Below are positions 51,773 to 61,665 of a stretch of DNA of 64,000 nucleotides, piece by piece. This DNA is from Fictibacillus norfolkensis (lineage in GTDB: Bacteria > Bacillota > Bacilli > Bacillales > Fictibacillaceae): the NCBI RefSeq assembly GCF_014836645.1, contig NZ_JACSQM010000002.1, positions 124,001 through 188,000 on the forward strand, written 5' to 3'. The notes beneath the pieces are model-generated. The model did not search any database. It saw nothing but the letters and a program-made list of their open reading frames with translations, and was not told the DNA's origin. Numbering within the stretch: the first letter of the stretch is position 1; each line of letters begins with the position of its first letter. Position numbers and translations under genes: made by a program.

Positions 51773-53230
51773 TCATGTCCCACAAAATGTTCGATAAGGT
51801 CCTTCTGTTTCGGGTGGTAGTTGCGTGTATTCTTCTTGTTCTGGTAGGTAATCATACGGCTTAGATAAAACGTGATGAAGTTTTTCCAATACGCTGAAAT
51901 CACCGTTTTCAGCTGCTTGAATAGCCTCTTCCACCCTATGATTTCTTGGAATTACTGCTGGGTTGCTGTTTCGCATCAACTGCAAAGATTCTTCTATCGA
52001 CTCTGACTGTCTTGCTTTTCTTTCTTGCCATTTATTCAGCCACATCTTAAAGTCCTCCGCTTCAAAAAGTGCAGAATACTCTTTTTCACCTAACGTTAAA
52101 GAACGAAATGTATTTGTATAGTCAGCTTTATAGGTAGTCATGAGTGAAAGTAATTCTTCTATAAGAGATTGATCTTCTTTCTCTTCATTAAATAGTCCAA
52201 GCTTTGATCGCATTCCTCTAAAATAGTTAGCATGATACAGATCAGAGAATCCATATAAAACTTCTTGTGCCAATTCAACTGACTCTTCTTGTTCATCGTG
52301 TAAGAGTGGCAATAAGGTTTCTGCAAATCGCGCGAGGTTCCATCCAGCAATTCGAGGCTGGTTAGCGTATGCATAACGGCCCTCTCTATCGATTGAACTG
52401 AAAACAGTCAGTGGATCATATTTGTCCATGAACGCACATGGGCCATAATCGATCGTTTCTCCGCTGATTGTCATGTTGTCGGTGTTCATAACGCCGTGGA
52501 TGAAACCAACGAGCTGCCACTTCGAAATTAAATACGCTTGTTGTTCGATCACTTTTTTGAGGAGATTCAAATATTGATTTCCGTCACTTTCCACTTCAGG
52601 ATAATGACGCTTCAAACTATAATCTGCTAACTCTTTCAATTCATCGAGTGTTCCCCATTTTGATGCGAATTCAAACGTACCTACTCGTAGATGGCTTGCC
52701 GCTACCCGCGTCATGATAGCACCTGGAAGAGCCGTTTCACGCATGATCGATTCACCTGTCGTTACAACTGCCAGACTTCGAGTCGTTGGAATTCCTAAAG
52801 CATGCATCGCTTCACTCACCATATATTCACGAAGCATTGGACCAAGAGCTGCCCGTCCGTCTCCCCCTCTAGAATAGGGAGTTCTTCCTGAACCTTTTAG
52901 TTGGATGTCAAAACGTTTTCCATCAGGAGTGATCTGCTCTCCCACCATTAATGCTCGTCCATCACCTAACATATTAAAATAACCAAACTGATGTCCTGCA
53001 TATGCTTGAGCTAAGGAAGAACCTCCTTCTGGAAGCTTGTTGCCTGCAAATACGTTTACAGCATCTTCATCTCGAAGGAATTCTGCGTTCAATCCAAGAG
53101 ACGTAGCCACCGATTCATTGAGCACAACTAATTTTGGAGAAACTACTGGGTTTGGGTCAATGATTGAGAAAAATTTATCTGGTAGTTCAGCATAACTGTT
53201 ATCTAAATTCCAGCCTGTTGCTTTCGTCAT
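51773..53230 (-). CDS. selO: Protein adenylyltransferase SelO (YdiU family)
   Basis: 485 residues from the ATG at 53230 after AAGGTG; the GTG nine bases upstream is less well placed. '[20 protein letters not shown]' and '[21 protein letters not shown]' are the SelO ATP-binding motifs; '[27 protein letters not shown]' is the catalytic HGxxNTDN/DYGP region. SelO moves AMP to Ser/Thr/Tyr residues. It ends FCGT, with Cys at the antepenultimate position where vertebrate SelO has selenocysteine. Confidence 0.95.
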   Translation of the reverse strand: MTKATGWNLDNSYAELPDKFFSIIDPNPVVSPKLVVLNESVATSLGLNAEFLRDEDAVNVFAGNKLPEGGSSLAQAYAGHQFGYFNMLGDGRALMVGEQITPDGKRFDIQLKGSGRTPYSRGGDGRAALGPMLREYMVSEAMHALGIPTTRSLAVVTTGESIMRETALPGAIMTRVAASHLRVGTFEFASKWGTLDELKELADYSLKRHYPEVESDGNQYLNLLKKVIEQQAYLISKWQLVGFIHGVMNTDNMTISGETIDYGPCAFMDKYDPLTVFSSIDREGRYAYANQPRIAGWNLARFAETLLPLLHDEQEESVELAQEVLYGFSDLYHANYFRGMRSKLGLFNEEKEDQSLIEELLSLMTTYKADYTNTFRSLTLGEKEYSALFEAEDFKMWLNKWQERKARQSESIEESLQLMRNSNPAVIPRNHRVEEAIQAAENGDFSVLEKLHHVLSKPYDYLPEQEEYTQLPPETEGPYRTFCGT

Positions 53231-53352
53231 GAGAAGCACACCTTCTTTTATATGATTATATCCTTGATTTCTAATTCCACCTTAACATAATAGACCTGTC
53301 CTTGTTTGTTATCTGTATATTAATCTCATTAGAAAGTAATTAATCATAAGAA

Positions 53353-53377
53353 AACTCGGAAAAATTCAATCCGAGTT
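53353..53377 (-). terminator. Terminator of the YnzG-like gene
   Basis: AACTCGGA (53353-53360) pairs with TCCGAGTT (53370-53377), followed on the minus strand by TTTTCTTA. Confidence 0.75.
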
Positions 53378-53398
53378 CTGTCTAAACTATACTATTCC

Positions 53399-53650
53399 TT
53401 AAGCACTTAGTTTTTTCATAATAGCTGATGGATTAGAAGTAAACAAAATATAGGTTTGTTTTTTTGTCTCAATAAAGACCCGATCTGTCATTCCATACGG
53501 GAAACCGATACGGATAGCCTCCTTATCGTCTCCACCATATGTATCATCTAAGCCTACATTAAGAATATCATCGGCTGGAATCTCCACCCTCAATAGCTGC
53601 CATCGAATAATAAAGTTGTTATCTATCTTTTTTACACTAACCTCAATCAT
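53399..53650 (-). CDS. SunI/YnzG-family (UPF0457-like) protein
   Basis: 83 residues with GGTGGAGAG before the ATG. 'VSVKKIDNNFIIRWQLLRVEIPADDI', 'DDTYGG' and 'AIRIGFPYGMTDRVFIETKKQTYILFTSNP' match YnzG and the sublancin immunity protein SunI, which share a PH-like fold. SunI has an N-terminal helix; this one does not, so it is YnzG-like. Function outside sublancin immunity is unknown; no lantibiotic genes are here. Confidence 0.8.
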   Translation of the reverse strand: MIEVSVKKIDNNFIIRWQLLRVEIPADDILNVGLDDTYGGDDKEAIRIGFPYGMTDRVFIETKKQTYILFTSNPSAIMKKLSA

Positions 53651-53739
53651 TGCTCTCCACCCCTATTTTTTGTCTTACTATTATTACGTATTAGTAGATG
53701 GAAAGTTTCGGTAATCGGAGTTTAAGCTACAAACTCGTT

Positions 53740-54009
53740 TTAATTCCCAAATCCACCGTTACGCCATGCTAATCCGACTATCTCCATCAGCAAAAGAGGA
53801 ACAGCGAGAATGATTGATACAATTATGGCCAAACCTCGAAAACCAAAGTTTTTGGGAGATCGAAATGCAAAATACATAGCAGTGAGCACTCCTCCCCACA
53901 CGATCAACCGCCAGTATCCGTTAGCAAAGGCATAGGTTTGTATAAGAACAAAGAACGCGACTGTACAAGCACTTACGAGTAATGAAATCGAACTAAATTT
54001 TCTTCTCAA
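53740..54009 (-). CDS. Small membrane protein
   Basis: 89 residues, TTG start after AGGAGC. Three hydrophobic segments (about 8-30, 34-48, 57-77), ending RNGGFGN. It lies 12 bases after the truncated gene at 54022, likely in its operon. No family recognised. Confidence 0.65.
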   Translation of the reverse strand: MRRKFSSISLLVSACTVAFFVLIQTYAFANGYWRLIVWGGVLTAMYFAFRSPKNFGFRGLAIIVSIILAVPLLLMEIVGLAWRNGGFGN

Positions 54010-54021
54010 ACCAATCAGCTC

Positions 54022-54423
54022 CTAATAGTCCATCGAATTTGCTGATTTCAACAGATCCTCCATCTTAAATTCAGAACCCATTAACATCATCCCATAATAT
54101 ACATCATCTTTACTCCAACGAATGGATTTAATGTCAGATGATTCCGCTTCAATAACAACCTCAGTTCCATCTTTCAATTCTGTTGTCTTTTTCTCACCTT
54201 CATCATTAAAATTTGCGTTTTTATTTTGAAACGTAGTTACACGAAGGACGGCGCCTTTTTCATTACCATAAGCAAATTCAGTATGTAAGATATCCCCTTT
54301 TGGATCTCCCGCCGGTTCTGCAGCATATGTTAATTGGACGTCTTTTGGCTGAAAAGGAAGTTCTTCTGGAGCTGCCATCTTTTGTTGCACATCTTTTGGC
54401 AATTGCTCCATCTCTTTTTTCAC
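54022..54423 (-). pseudogene. Truncated DUF4367-like C-terminal domain
   Basis: 133 residues from a GTG at 54423 (no ribosome site). 'EELPFQPKDVQLTYAAEPAGDPKGDIL', 'KKTTELKDGTEVVIEAESSDIKSIRW' and 'DLLKSANSMDY' resemble the extracytoplasmic C-domain of DUF4367-type anti-sigma or lipoproteins. The membrane helix and N-terminus expected of such a protein are missing. It begins within the frame of a broken GNAT gene, consistent with a deletion that joined the two. Confidence 0.6.
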
Positions 54424-54775
54424 ATTCGGATAACATACTTTGAAGCATTTCTAACGTTTTCTTCCCATATCCTTTTCTTCTATGAAGGTCGTCTATGAAA
54501 ATATGGTACACATAAGCTTGATTAATCTCCGGTATCAATCCATACCAGAGAATTCCTACTTTTTCATAGGTTTTGGAATCTTGAATGTTGTACAAATACT
54601 GACCTTCAGTTAACAATCCATCTTTCCAAAGATCAGACATCATCATTTCTGATTCTTCTAATGCTGCCTGTAACGTTAGGTTGAAGTTCTTAGTGATTTC
54701 ACGAGCGTGATCTGAAATCATGAATGCCAGATAATCCTGAAATTCTTGTTCGGTTAATGGGTTTAAATGTATCAT
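54278..54775 (-). pseudogene. Truncated GNAT acetyltransferase
   Basis: The N-terminal 115 residues (MIHLNPLTEQEFQDYL... 'AYVYHIFIDDLHRRKGYGKKTLEMLQ') are a normal GNAT protein up to the acetyl-CoA motif RRKGYG. GGAGAG precedes the ATG. After about 54431 the frame reads low-complexity, non-GNAT sequence that is an out-of-frame translation of the DUF4367-like gene. The C-terminal GNAT half is lost, so the protein is probably inactive. Confidence 0.7.
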
Positions 54776-54960
54776 GTTATCTCTCCATTCTAGTTATTAA
54801 CAATTAGAAGGAAGTAAACAAAGATTCATTCATAGAAAGTTGAATAACCTTTGTTTACTCGTGAGACCATGTAACACAATTAGTATGGGACATTATGTTA
54901 TGCTCCTTTAACTTTCATCATTTAATAGGTTCATTTTAACATAAAGTTCCAATAAATGAT

Positions 54961-55725
54961 TTAATCCATTATCGAACCGCACGTAACATTGATAATCGCA
55001 CCTGTTATGGCACTCGCTCGATCCGAAGCAATAAACACAGCAGTATCAGCGACTTCTTTCAACTTTGGAAGGCGTCCTAGCGCTGTTCCTTTCTCCATAT
55101 ACTGTCTCACCTCAGGAAAGTCTGGTTTCCAAGTTTCTGGTATAGCATCTAATCTCAAAGATACGACACGAATGCCTTTTGAACCGAGCTCACCGGCTAA
55201 GCTGCGGGTATATCCTTCAATAGCTGCACATGCTGTCGAGAAACCTCCCGTATAATGATAAGTACGGTCTCTGCCTGATAATGCTGCAGATGATGCAGAA
55301 AGAGTTAAGATCACTCCCGAATTCTGCTTTATCATATGCTTAGCTGCTGCAGTACTTGTAAGAAAATGAGTTTGGACACCCGTCAAAATGGGAGTCAAAA
55401 AATCTTCTTGTGCCATTTTGGTGAGTCCCGTTCCTTGAAGATCTCCTCGTATTCCTATTGCGTTAAAGGAAATATCGATCTTCCCAGCGTGCTGTACAAT
55501 TCGATTCAGATGCCCTTCTATTTCATTTTGATTAAGAGCATCTACTTTCGTTACTTTCGCTGTGCCTCCCGCATTTGTTATCTCATTTGCTACAATTTGC
55601 AGAGAATAAAGCGATCTTCCGGCTAAAAATACAAAGGCTCCCTCTTCAGCAAAAGCACGTGCAACAGCACCACCTATCGCACCACCCGCTCCATAAACGA
55701 CTGCGATTTTGTCTTTCAACAACAT
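54961..55725 (-). CDS. SDR-family oxidoreductase lacking YxxxK
   Basis: 254 residues from ATG 55725 with AAAAAAGGAGGAC upstream. The NAD(P) motif reads 'VVYGAGGAIGGAVARAFAEEG' and NxxG is 'FNAIGIRG'. Where classical SDRs carry YxxxK, this one has 'HYTGGFSTACAAIEGYTR', as in the divergent TGGF-type SDR branch, so catalysis may differ or be absent. Substrate unknown. Confidence 0.83.
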   Translation of the reverse strand: MLLKDKIAVVYGAGGAIGGAVARAFAEEGAFVFLAGRSLYSLQIVANEITNAGGTAKVTKVDALNQNEIEGHLNRIVQHAGKIDISFNAIGIRGDLQGTGLTKMAQEDFLTPILTGVQTHFLTSTAAAKHMIKQNSGVILTLSASSAALSGRDRTYHYTGGFSTACAAIEGYTRSLAGELGSKGIRVVSLRLDAIPETWKPDFPEVRQYMEKGTALGRLPKLKEVADTAVFIASDRASAITGAIINVTCGSIMD

Positions 55726-55864
55726 CTTCAGTCCTCCTTTTTTCATTCTTTCAATCAGTATTGCACTTATTGAGAAGCTTTCATTCCTTTTATCCCTTTT
55801 TCTTTCGTTCCATAAAAAAGTACATTCTCCTTATTGAAGAATGTACGGTCTGTTTTATATATGT

Positions 55865-56353
55865 TTAGAGACTTAATTTTTCTTTCACTTCTTTAATTTG
55901 AAGAATATGTCGTTGTTCATGATAGGCCACAAATGGAATCCATTGTTTTAAACTTATGTCTCCGAAGATAGGATGGGGATAGCCTTTTGCTTCTAAATCT
56001 TTTGCATCAGCAGTGTTCTCGATATCTAGTAAATGTTTATGAGTCGCAGCCAATTTCATTTTTAGCTCTTCAATAGATGCAAATTCTGAAGTTGGCACTG
56101 CAAATTCAGGAGCATCTACTTTAATATCTCTGTTTATTGTTGCTTCAATAGGCTTCTGGTCTGCGTTTACCACTTTACCATTTTGAAGTTGATGGTTAAT
56201 GTTTTTAGCAATTCCGCCTTCCATTAAATATAAATGTTCCAGAATTTGCTTAATAGACCATTCATTTTCCGAAGGTTTTTGATTTAGATTTTCGTCATTT
56301 ATTCCTTCCACTTCTGTAAACAGTTCTTGGCGTATCTTATCATTAATCAGCAT
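55865..56353 (-). CDS. DinB-family protein
   Basis: 162 residues from ATG 56353 with AAAGGTGATG upstream. Four-helix bundle with metal-binding His in 'KQILEHLYLMEGG' and 'HEQRHILQIKEV', as in DinB/YfiT-type thiol-dependent enzymes (bacillithiol S-transferase-like). The upstream extension in frame is not needed. Substrate unknown. Confidence 0.85.
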   Translation of the reverse strand: MLINDKIRQELFTEVEGINDENLNQKPSENEWSIKQILEHLYLMEGGIAKNINHQLQNGKVVNADQKPIEATINRDIKVDAPEFAVPTSEFASIEELKMKLAATHKHLLDIENTADAKDLEAKGYPHPIFGDISLKQWIPFVAYHEQRHILQIKEVKEKLSL

Positions 56354-56537
56354 GTCTTCATCACCTTTAATGTATATGACTTGTCCTCGTAGTGTAGCAT
56401 AATCAGCCTTCAAAATTCTCGTTTGAGAACTTTGTCCCAACGTTTATTTCATTGATTCCTAATCATTTCTATAATTGTTTCCGATATAACAAATGGTTCT
56501 TTTTGAAATAAATTTTATTATTTTAGGAGTCATTTCT

Positions 56538-58166
56538 ATGTCTATCAAAATTCAAACCTATTTTTCCGTGAGCATCTCATTAATCATATTAACCACATCG
56601 TTATTTCTTAGCATTATTATCAGTGATAAATCCAGCGAATTATTGGAAAAAGAAATAGGTAATTCTTTAGCTTCTTCAGCTTTTCAACTATCCCACAACC
56701 TTGATTCTTTCATGTGGTCCAGATACCAGGAACTACAAGTTTTAAGTGAACAGGAAGTTCTGAAAGACCCAAGAAGAACTAATGAAGCACAATTTCTGAT
56801 CGATCAGCTTCAAGATAAAATTCCCTCCTTCTCTTGGGTTGGAATAACGAATCAAAAGGGAGTCATACAAGCTTCAACAAAGAAACTCCTCATCAACCAA
56901 GATATATCTGCTCGTCCCGTTTTTCAAAAAGCAATTGAACAGCCTTTTATCGGTGATGTTCATGATGCACTTTTGTTATCCAAACTGATTCCAACCAAGG
57001 ATGGTTCACCTTTACAATTAGTTGATATCAGTACACCATTAACAGATAAAAAAGGTGTTTTCCAAGGTGTGTTAGCCGCCCATCTCAGCTGGGAATGGTC
57101 TAAAGAAGTGGAAGCCGCGATTCTAAAGCCCATAAAAGAGCAGAAAAAAGATGTGGAAGTATACATAATCAGTAGAGAAGATACAGTACTCCTAGGTAAT
57201 AAAAATGATTTAGGTAAAAAAATAAAGATAGGCGATCTCGATAATAAAGGAAAGAGAAACGAGTGGAATTTTGTACGTTGGCCAGATGGAAAAGAGTATG
57301 TGACAGGCTATGCTTTTGGCGACGGATATCAGAATTATCCCGGACTAGGCTGGACGGTTGTCATTCGTCAATCAGAACAAGCGGCTTATGCATCCGTCCA
57401 ATATCTGCAAACATTCATTTTAGTCTGTGGTATTGTGATTTCTCTACTTATGGCTGTTATTGGATGGTTTATCACAAAGAGAGTTTCTCGTCCTCTTTTT
57501 GACCTGGCTATCTCTGCTGACAAGTTGAAAGATGGTGAGATCGTCGAGATTCCTTTGTTGCGTGGAATTAAAGATATCGAAGTTCTTAGTTCTTCATTTA
57601 GAAGCTTAATCTCATCCTTGAAGCAAACAGAAAAACAGTTAAACAAGATGGAAAACATGGCGCATACGGACTTTCTGACAAGTATGCCAAATCGGTTAGC
57701 TCTATTAGAGTACATGAATTCAGTTCGCTTTGATTCTTCTAATGGCAGCTATGGGGTGCTTTATATAGATTTGGATGGTTTTAAATCAATCAATGATACA
57801 CACGGCCATCATGCAGGAGATCTACTTTTAATAGAGGTAGGTAAGCGGATCATTGATTCATTAATAATGAAGGAACATTTTGCAGCACGTTTGGGTGGAG
57901 ATGAATTTGTAGTTGTACTTCCCATTCAGGAGAATTATCTGAATGAAATAACCCAGATCTCACAGTTCCTCATAGACACTCTTAACCGACCATTTTTTAT
58001 TCAGGAACATTCTATAAAAATTGGGTGCAGCATGGGATCAGCTGAATGGGTAGTTCAAGACGTTTCACCACAAACCATACTTGAATATGCAGATGAGGCA
58101 TTATACGTTTCAAAGAACACGGGTAAAAATAAGTTGAGTTTTTACTCATTTCGAAAAACATCATAA
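56538..58166 (+). CDS. Diguanylate cyclase with Cache sensor
   Basis: 542 residues from ATG 56538 with AGGAG upstream. Membrane helix 1 (about 10-30), an extracytoplasmic dCache-type domain (about 35-280), helix 2 (about 290-315), a HAMP-like linker, then GGDEF: 'DFLTSMPNRLALLEY', 'LYIDLDGFKSINDTHGH', 'ARLGGDEFVVVLP'. It should make cyclic di-GMP on sensing an external ligand. No RxxD inhibitory site is visible ahead of GGDEF, so product inhibition may be weak. No EAL domain. Confidence 0.93.
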   Translation: MSIKIQTYFSVSISLIILTTSLFLSIIISDKSSELLEKEIGNSLASSAFQLSHNLDSFMWSRYQELQVLSEQEVLKDPRRTNEAQFLIDQLQDKIPSFSWVGITNQKGVIQASTKKLLINQDISARPVFQKAIEQPFIGDVHDALLLSKLIPTKDGSPLQLVDISTPLTDKKGVFQGVLAAHLSWEWSKEVEAAILKPIKEQKKDVEVYIISREDTVLLGNKNDLGKKIKIGDLDNKGKRNEWNFVRWPDGKEYVTGYAFGDGYQNYPGLGWTVVIRQSEQAAYASVQYLQTFILVCGIVISLLMAVIGWFITKRVSRPLFDLAISADKLKDGEIVEIPLLRGIKDIEVLSSSFRSLISSLKQTEKQLNKMENMAHTDFLTSMPNRLALLEYMNSVRFDSSNGSYGVLYIDLDGFKSINDTHGHHAGDLLLIEVGKRIIDSLIMKEHFAARLGGDEFVVVLPIQENYLNEITQISQFLIDTLNRPFFIQEHSIKIGCSMGSAEWVVQDVSPQTILEYADEALYVSKNTGKNKLSFYSFRKTS

Positions 58167-58182
58167 GATTACTCAAATAAAG

Positions 58183-58214
58183 AAAGCATCCGAATGAAGG
58201 CATCCGGATGCTTT
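58183..58214. terminator. Bidirectional terminator
   Basis: AAAGCATCCG (58183-58192) pairs with CGGATGCTTT (58205-58214). Confidence 0.83.
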
Positions 58215-58225
58215 TTTGTTCTTAA

Positions 58226-59704
58226 TTACTTTAATTGGCTTATAAAAGGACCGTAGTTTCTTGGGTTACGCTGAACAGATAACCACTTTAGGGTAGTGAA
58301 TTCCTCAAGCACCCACTCTCCATTAAAGCGGCCGAGTCCTGAATTTTTTTCTCCGCCAAACGGCATATGAGGTTCGTCGTTTACAGGTTGATCGTTAACA
58401 TGAATCATTCCTGTATGAATGTCATGAGCTATGTCTGTTGCATGTTCAATGTTTTTAGAGTGAACGGCTCCGCTCAGTCCGTACGGATAAGCATTTGCCA
58501 TTTGAACAACTTCTTCATCTTTTTCAAACGGAATAAGAATAGCTACTGGTCCAAAGATTTCATTTTTCGCTAAAGGCATTTCATTATTAACATCTGTTAT
58601 TACAGTAGGTTCTAATACATTTCCGTTTGCATCTCCACCAATACGAATCTTCGCACCCTGAGAAACACTCGCTTCAATATCTTTTAAGATTCGATCAACT
58701 TGGTCTCTATTGATTAATGGACCAACGTTCGTATCTTTTTTAGACGGATCGCCAAATTTCAGATTGTTTGCCCGTTGAACAAAGGTTTCTGCAAATTCTT
58801 CATAAATGTCTTGATGAACAAAGATACGATTGATTGCCATACATATTTGCCCTTGGTGATAGAACTTTCCAAACAGCGCTGAATCTACGGCTTGATCAAT
58901 GTCTGCTTCTTTTAACGCGATAAATACGTTATTACCGCCTAGTTCAAGAGCAGATTTCTTTAAGTTCTTACCAGCAAGTTCACCGATGTGTCTTCCGACT
59001 TCCGTTGAACCCGTAAACGAGATCAGACGCGGAGTTGGATGTGTGACGATTTCATCTCCAATTTCTGAACCACGCCCTACGATAACGTTGATCAGACCTT
59101 TTGGAAGTCCAGCCGCTTCAAAAATACTCGCAAAGATTAATCCACCTGTTACCGGTGTGTCGGTAGCTGGTTTGATAACAACAGCATTTCCAGTCGCGAT
59201 GGCAGGTGCGATGGATCGGATAGCCAGATGGAACGGGAAATTCCAAGGACTAATAATTCCAATTACCCCTAACGGATTACGGTACACTCTGTTTTCCTTG
59301 CCTGCCGTTTGTGAAGGAAGAATTTTTCCTTCCATTCGATAAGGGTATGTTGTAGATTCTTTTAAGATATTGATAGAAGCTCGAAATTCTGAGACAGCTT
59401 TCATATACGTGCTTCCTGATTCTTTGATGATCCAATCAATAATAAGCTCTTCATTTTCTTGCATAACGTCAGCTACTTTTTCTAAAACAGCTCGCTTGTT
59501 TTGTGGGAGTTCGTTTGCCCATTCAGCTTGAGCGATTCTTGCCGCTTCATAAGCTTCGTCCAAATCTTCTTTAGTCGCAGCTTGAATCGTAACAAGCTCT
59601 TCATCTGTGAATGGATTTGTGTTCTTCATAACGCTATCGCTGCTTCCTTTTCTCCACTCGCCGTTAATATATATATTTGAAAAATCAGTGTTCATTTTGC
59701 TCAT
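58226..59704 (-). CDS. NAD(P)-dependent aldehyde dehydrogenase
   Basis: 492 residues with AAGGAGTG upstream. 'SPWNFPFHLAIRSIAPAIATGN', 'FTGSTEVGRHIG', general-base Glu in 'ALELGGNNVFIAL' and catalytic Cys in 'HQGQICMAINRIFV' are all present. It oxidises an aldehyde to the acid; substrate class (aromatic or aliphatic) is not readable. 'QGQICMAINR' differs from the QGQVCxxxxR of betaine enzymes and is like benzaldehyde or vanillin-type dehydrogenases. Confidence 0.92.
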   Translation of the reverse strand: MSKMNTDFSNIYINGEWRKGSSDSVMKNTNPFTDEELVTIQAATKEDLDEAYEAARIAQAEWANELPQNKRAVLEKVADVMQENEELIIDWIIKESGSTYMKAVSEFRASINILKESTTYPYRMEGKILPSQTAGKENRVYRNPLGVIGIISPWNFPFHLAIRSIAPAIATGNAVVIKPATDTPVTGGLIFASIFEAAGLPKGLINVIVGRGSEIGDEIVTHPTPRLISFTGSTEVGRHIGELAGKNLKKSALELGGNNVFIALKEADIDQAVDSALFGKFYHQGQICMAINRIFVHQDIYEEFAETFVQRANNLKFGDPSKKDTNVGPLINRDQVDRILKDIEASVSQGAKIRIGGDANGNVLEPTVITDVNNEMPLAKNEIFGPVAILIPFEKDEEVVQMANAYPYGLSGAVHSKNIEHATDIAHDIHTGMIHVNDQPVNDEPHMPFGGEKNSGLGRFNGEWVLEEFTTLKWLSVQRNPRNYGPFISQLK

Positions 59705-59812
59705 TTCATTAACACTCCTTTTTTACTAACAAAAGATTAGTTAAGACCTTACTCCTATTTTTAAACGATGTAAATTAAACTGCTTATTACTTTACCCAAT
59801 TTCTTATAGCTA

Positions 59813-60045
59813 CTACACATGATTAGTGGATCTTAAGTGTTTTACGGTACGTGTTTTTATATTTGTTACACGTTCACTGATAAATGGCGTGTAATCACCT
59901 ACGGATTAATTGTGAGCACCGGTAAACACTTCACTTTCACCGATAAAGTGGACCTTTTCACCTGAGATCAAGTCACCACCACCTGAACATATACTGATTA
60001 ATGGTGCTGTCGTATTCAGCAACTACATTCTGAACATAATCCTTA
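59813..60045 (-). pseudogene. Decayed gene remnant, unknown family
   Basis: A reverse frame from 60022 reads 'MLNTTAPLISICSGGGDLI' then 'SGEKVHFIGESEVFTGAHN', stops at TAA (59906-59908), and continues in the same frame 'SVGDYTPFISERVTNIKTR' to a TAG at 59813. Upstream, another frame gives 'KDYVQNVVAEYDST', as if a single frameshift separates them. The piece looks like coding sequence broken by one stop and one frameshift. I cannot name the family. The remainder of this 413-base gap shows nothing else but the terminator at 60061. Confidence 0.4.
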
Positions 60046-60060
60046 AAAGAAAGAAAAAAA

Positions 60061-60101
60061 CGACACTAGATTGGGTATTAATCGTACCCAATCTAGTGTC
60101 G
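60061..60101 (-). terminator. Strong terminator of the DHA2 transporter gene
   Basis: CGACACTAGATTGGGTA (60061-60077) pairs perfectly with TACCCAATCTAGTGTCG (60085-60101), a 17-bp stem, with T7 on the minus strand. Confidence 0.9.
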
Positions 60102-60117
60102 GTTTTATAAAAATATT

Positions 60118-61638
60118 TTAAGCTGTAACTGATTTAGTTGATGTTTTGTTTTCTTTTTCAATCTTATTTACTGCTTCAGCACTTGTATCGACGCGTTTGA
60201 CGAAAAAGGCCAGCACTAAAGCAACGATGTTAATTCCGAATGCAACAAAGAATGAGTATTGAATACCAGACAGAAGAGCCTGCTGTGTTAAAGCAGCGGT
60301 TGAGGCTTCAGTAATCGTCGCTGGATCCACTCCACTCATTAAGCTTTCCGCTTCAGTTTTCGTAACAGTGTTCATAATCGTTACAAGGATCGCTGTACCG
60401 ATAGAACCTGAAACTTGCTGTGCAGTATTATTTACGGCTGTACCGTGCGGATTCAAGCTTGTTGGAAGCTGATTAAGACCATTCGTCATAATCGGCATCA
60501 TGACCATCGATAATCCAAACATACGCATAGAATAGATCATGATGATATAAGAATAAGACGAATCAGCTTGCAGGTGAGCGAGCATATAAGTCGAAACTGC
60601 TGTGATAGAAAGTCCGACTACCGCTAAAGCACGCGGTCCGAATCTGTCAAAAAGTTTACCTGTAATCGGAGACATAATACCCATAATGATTGCTCCTGGC
60701 AGCATCATCAGACCTGAATCCAGCGGTGATATGCCTCGTACGCTTTGCACGTATGCTGGTGTAAGAATCATGCCTGAGAACATGGCAACCGCATTAACGA
60801 TCGCAATAACGGATGCAAGTGCAAACATTGGATACTTATATACTCGAATGTTCAACAATGGTTCATCCAACTTTAATTGTCGCAGGATAAAGATAATCAA
60901 TGCAATTCCACCAATAATCAGTGTTGATAGAACAACGGTATCTGTCCATCCATCCGAACTCGCTGTACTACAGCCATATAGGATGCCTCCAAAACCGATA
61001 CTGGATAGTACGAGTGAAAGGTAATCCAACGATACATTTTTGTTCTGCTCCATCACGTTCTCAAGTTTCCATACTGCAAATAATAAGCTGAGGATAGCTA
61101 GAGGCAGAATCATTTCAAAAAGAAGACGCCAGTCGTAGTATTCTACGATATAACCAGACAATGTTGGTCCGATCGCAGGAGCAGTAATCATGACCAACCC
61201 GAAAATCCCCATCGCAATACCTCGTTTTTCACGAGGAAAACTAACGAGCATGACGTTCATTAAGATTGGTCCCATAACAGATGAACCGACAGCTTGCACC
61301 ATACGTCCTGTTAATAACACACCAAAGTTAGGTGCAAAGGCTGATAGCGCTGTACCGATTGTAAAGATGACCATTGCTGTAATAAATAACATTCGATTAG
61401 AAAATCGAGTGATTAAAAACGCCGAAGCTGGTATTAGAACACCGCTCACAAGCATGAAACCGGTGACTAGCCATTGAACGGTCGAATAGTCTTTAACATT
61501 TAAATCCACCATGATGGTAGGCAATGCTACGTTCAGCAATGAATTGTTTAAGAAAGCTACGAACGCTCCAACGAACAAGATCGCAAGCATCAAATAGGGC
61601 GGTTTTTTATGTTGTAAAGTGGAATCTGTATTCCCCAT
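60118..61638 (-). CDS. DHA2-type (14-helix) multidrug MFS exporter
   Basis: 506 residues with about 14 membrane helices. 'FLNNSLLNVALPTIMVDL', 'VQWLVTGFMLVSGVLIPASAFL' and 'GRMVQAVGSSVMGPILMNV' match the EmrB/QacA drug:H+ antiporters. It is divergent from a TetR gene whose intergenic region has inverted repeats, so it is probably induced by an exported compound. Confidence 0.92.
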   Translation of the reverse strand: MGNTDSTLQHKKPPYLMLAILFVGAFVAFLNNSLLNVALPTIMVDLNVKDYSTVQWLVTGFMLVSGVLIPASAFLITRFSNRMLFITAMVIFTIGTALSAFAPNFGVLLTGRMVQAVGSSVMGPILMNVMLVSFPREKRGIAMGIFGLVMITAPAIGPTLSGYIVEYYDWRLLFEMILPLAILSLLFAVWKLENVMEQNKNVSLDYLSLVLSSIGFGGILYGCSTASSDGWTDTVVLSTLIIGGIALIIFILRQLKLDEPLLNIRVYKYPMFALASVIAIVNAVAMFSGMILTPAYVQSVRGISPLDSGLMMLPGAIIMGIMSPITGKLFDRFGPRALAVVGLSITAVSTYMLAHLQADSSYSYIIMIYSMRMFGLSMVMMPIMTNGLNQLPTSLNPHGTAVNNTAQQVSGSIGTAILVTIMNTVTKTEAESLMSGVDPATITEASTAALTQQALLSGIQYSFFVAFGINIVALVLAFFVKRVDTSAEAVNKIEKENKTSTKSVTA

Positions 61639-61665
61639 GTCATTTCTCCTCTTTATATAATAATT

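Noticed and set aside
58899-59342. 147-residue forward frame opposite the aldehyde dehydrogenase
   Set aside because: Antisense shadow of a complete aldehyde dehydrogenase; no ribosome site or terminator of its own.
59906-59908. In-frame TAA of the 59.8 kb remnant as a recoded stop
   Set aside because: TAA is not used for selenocysteine or pyrrolysine, and a frameshift is also present, so gene decay is the better reading.
60602-61024. 140-residue forward frame opposite the DHA2 transporter
   Set aside because: Shadow frame over a conserved membrane protein gene.
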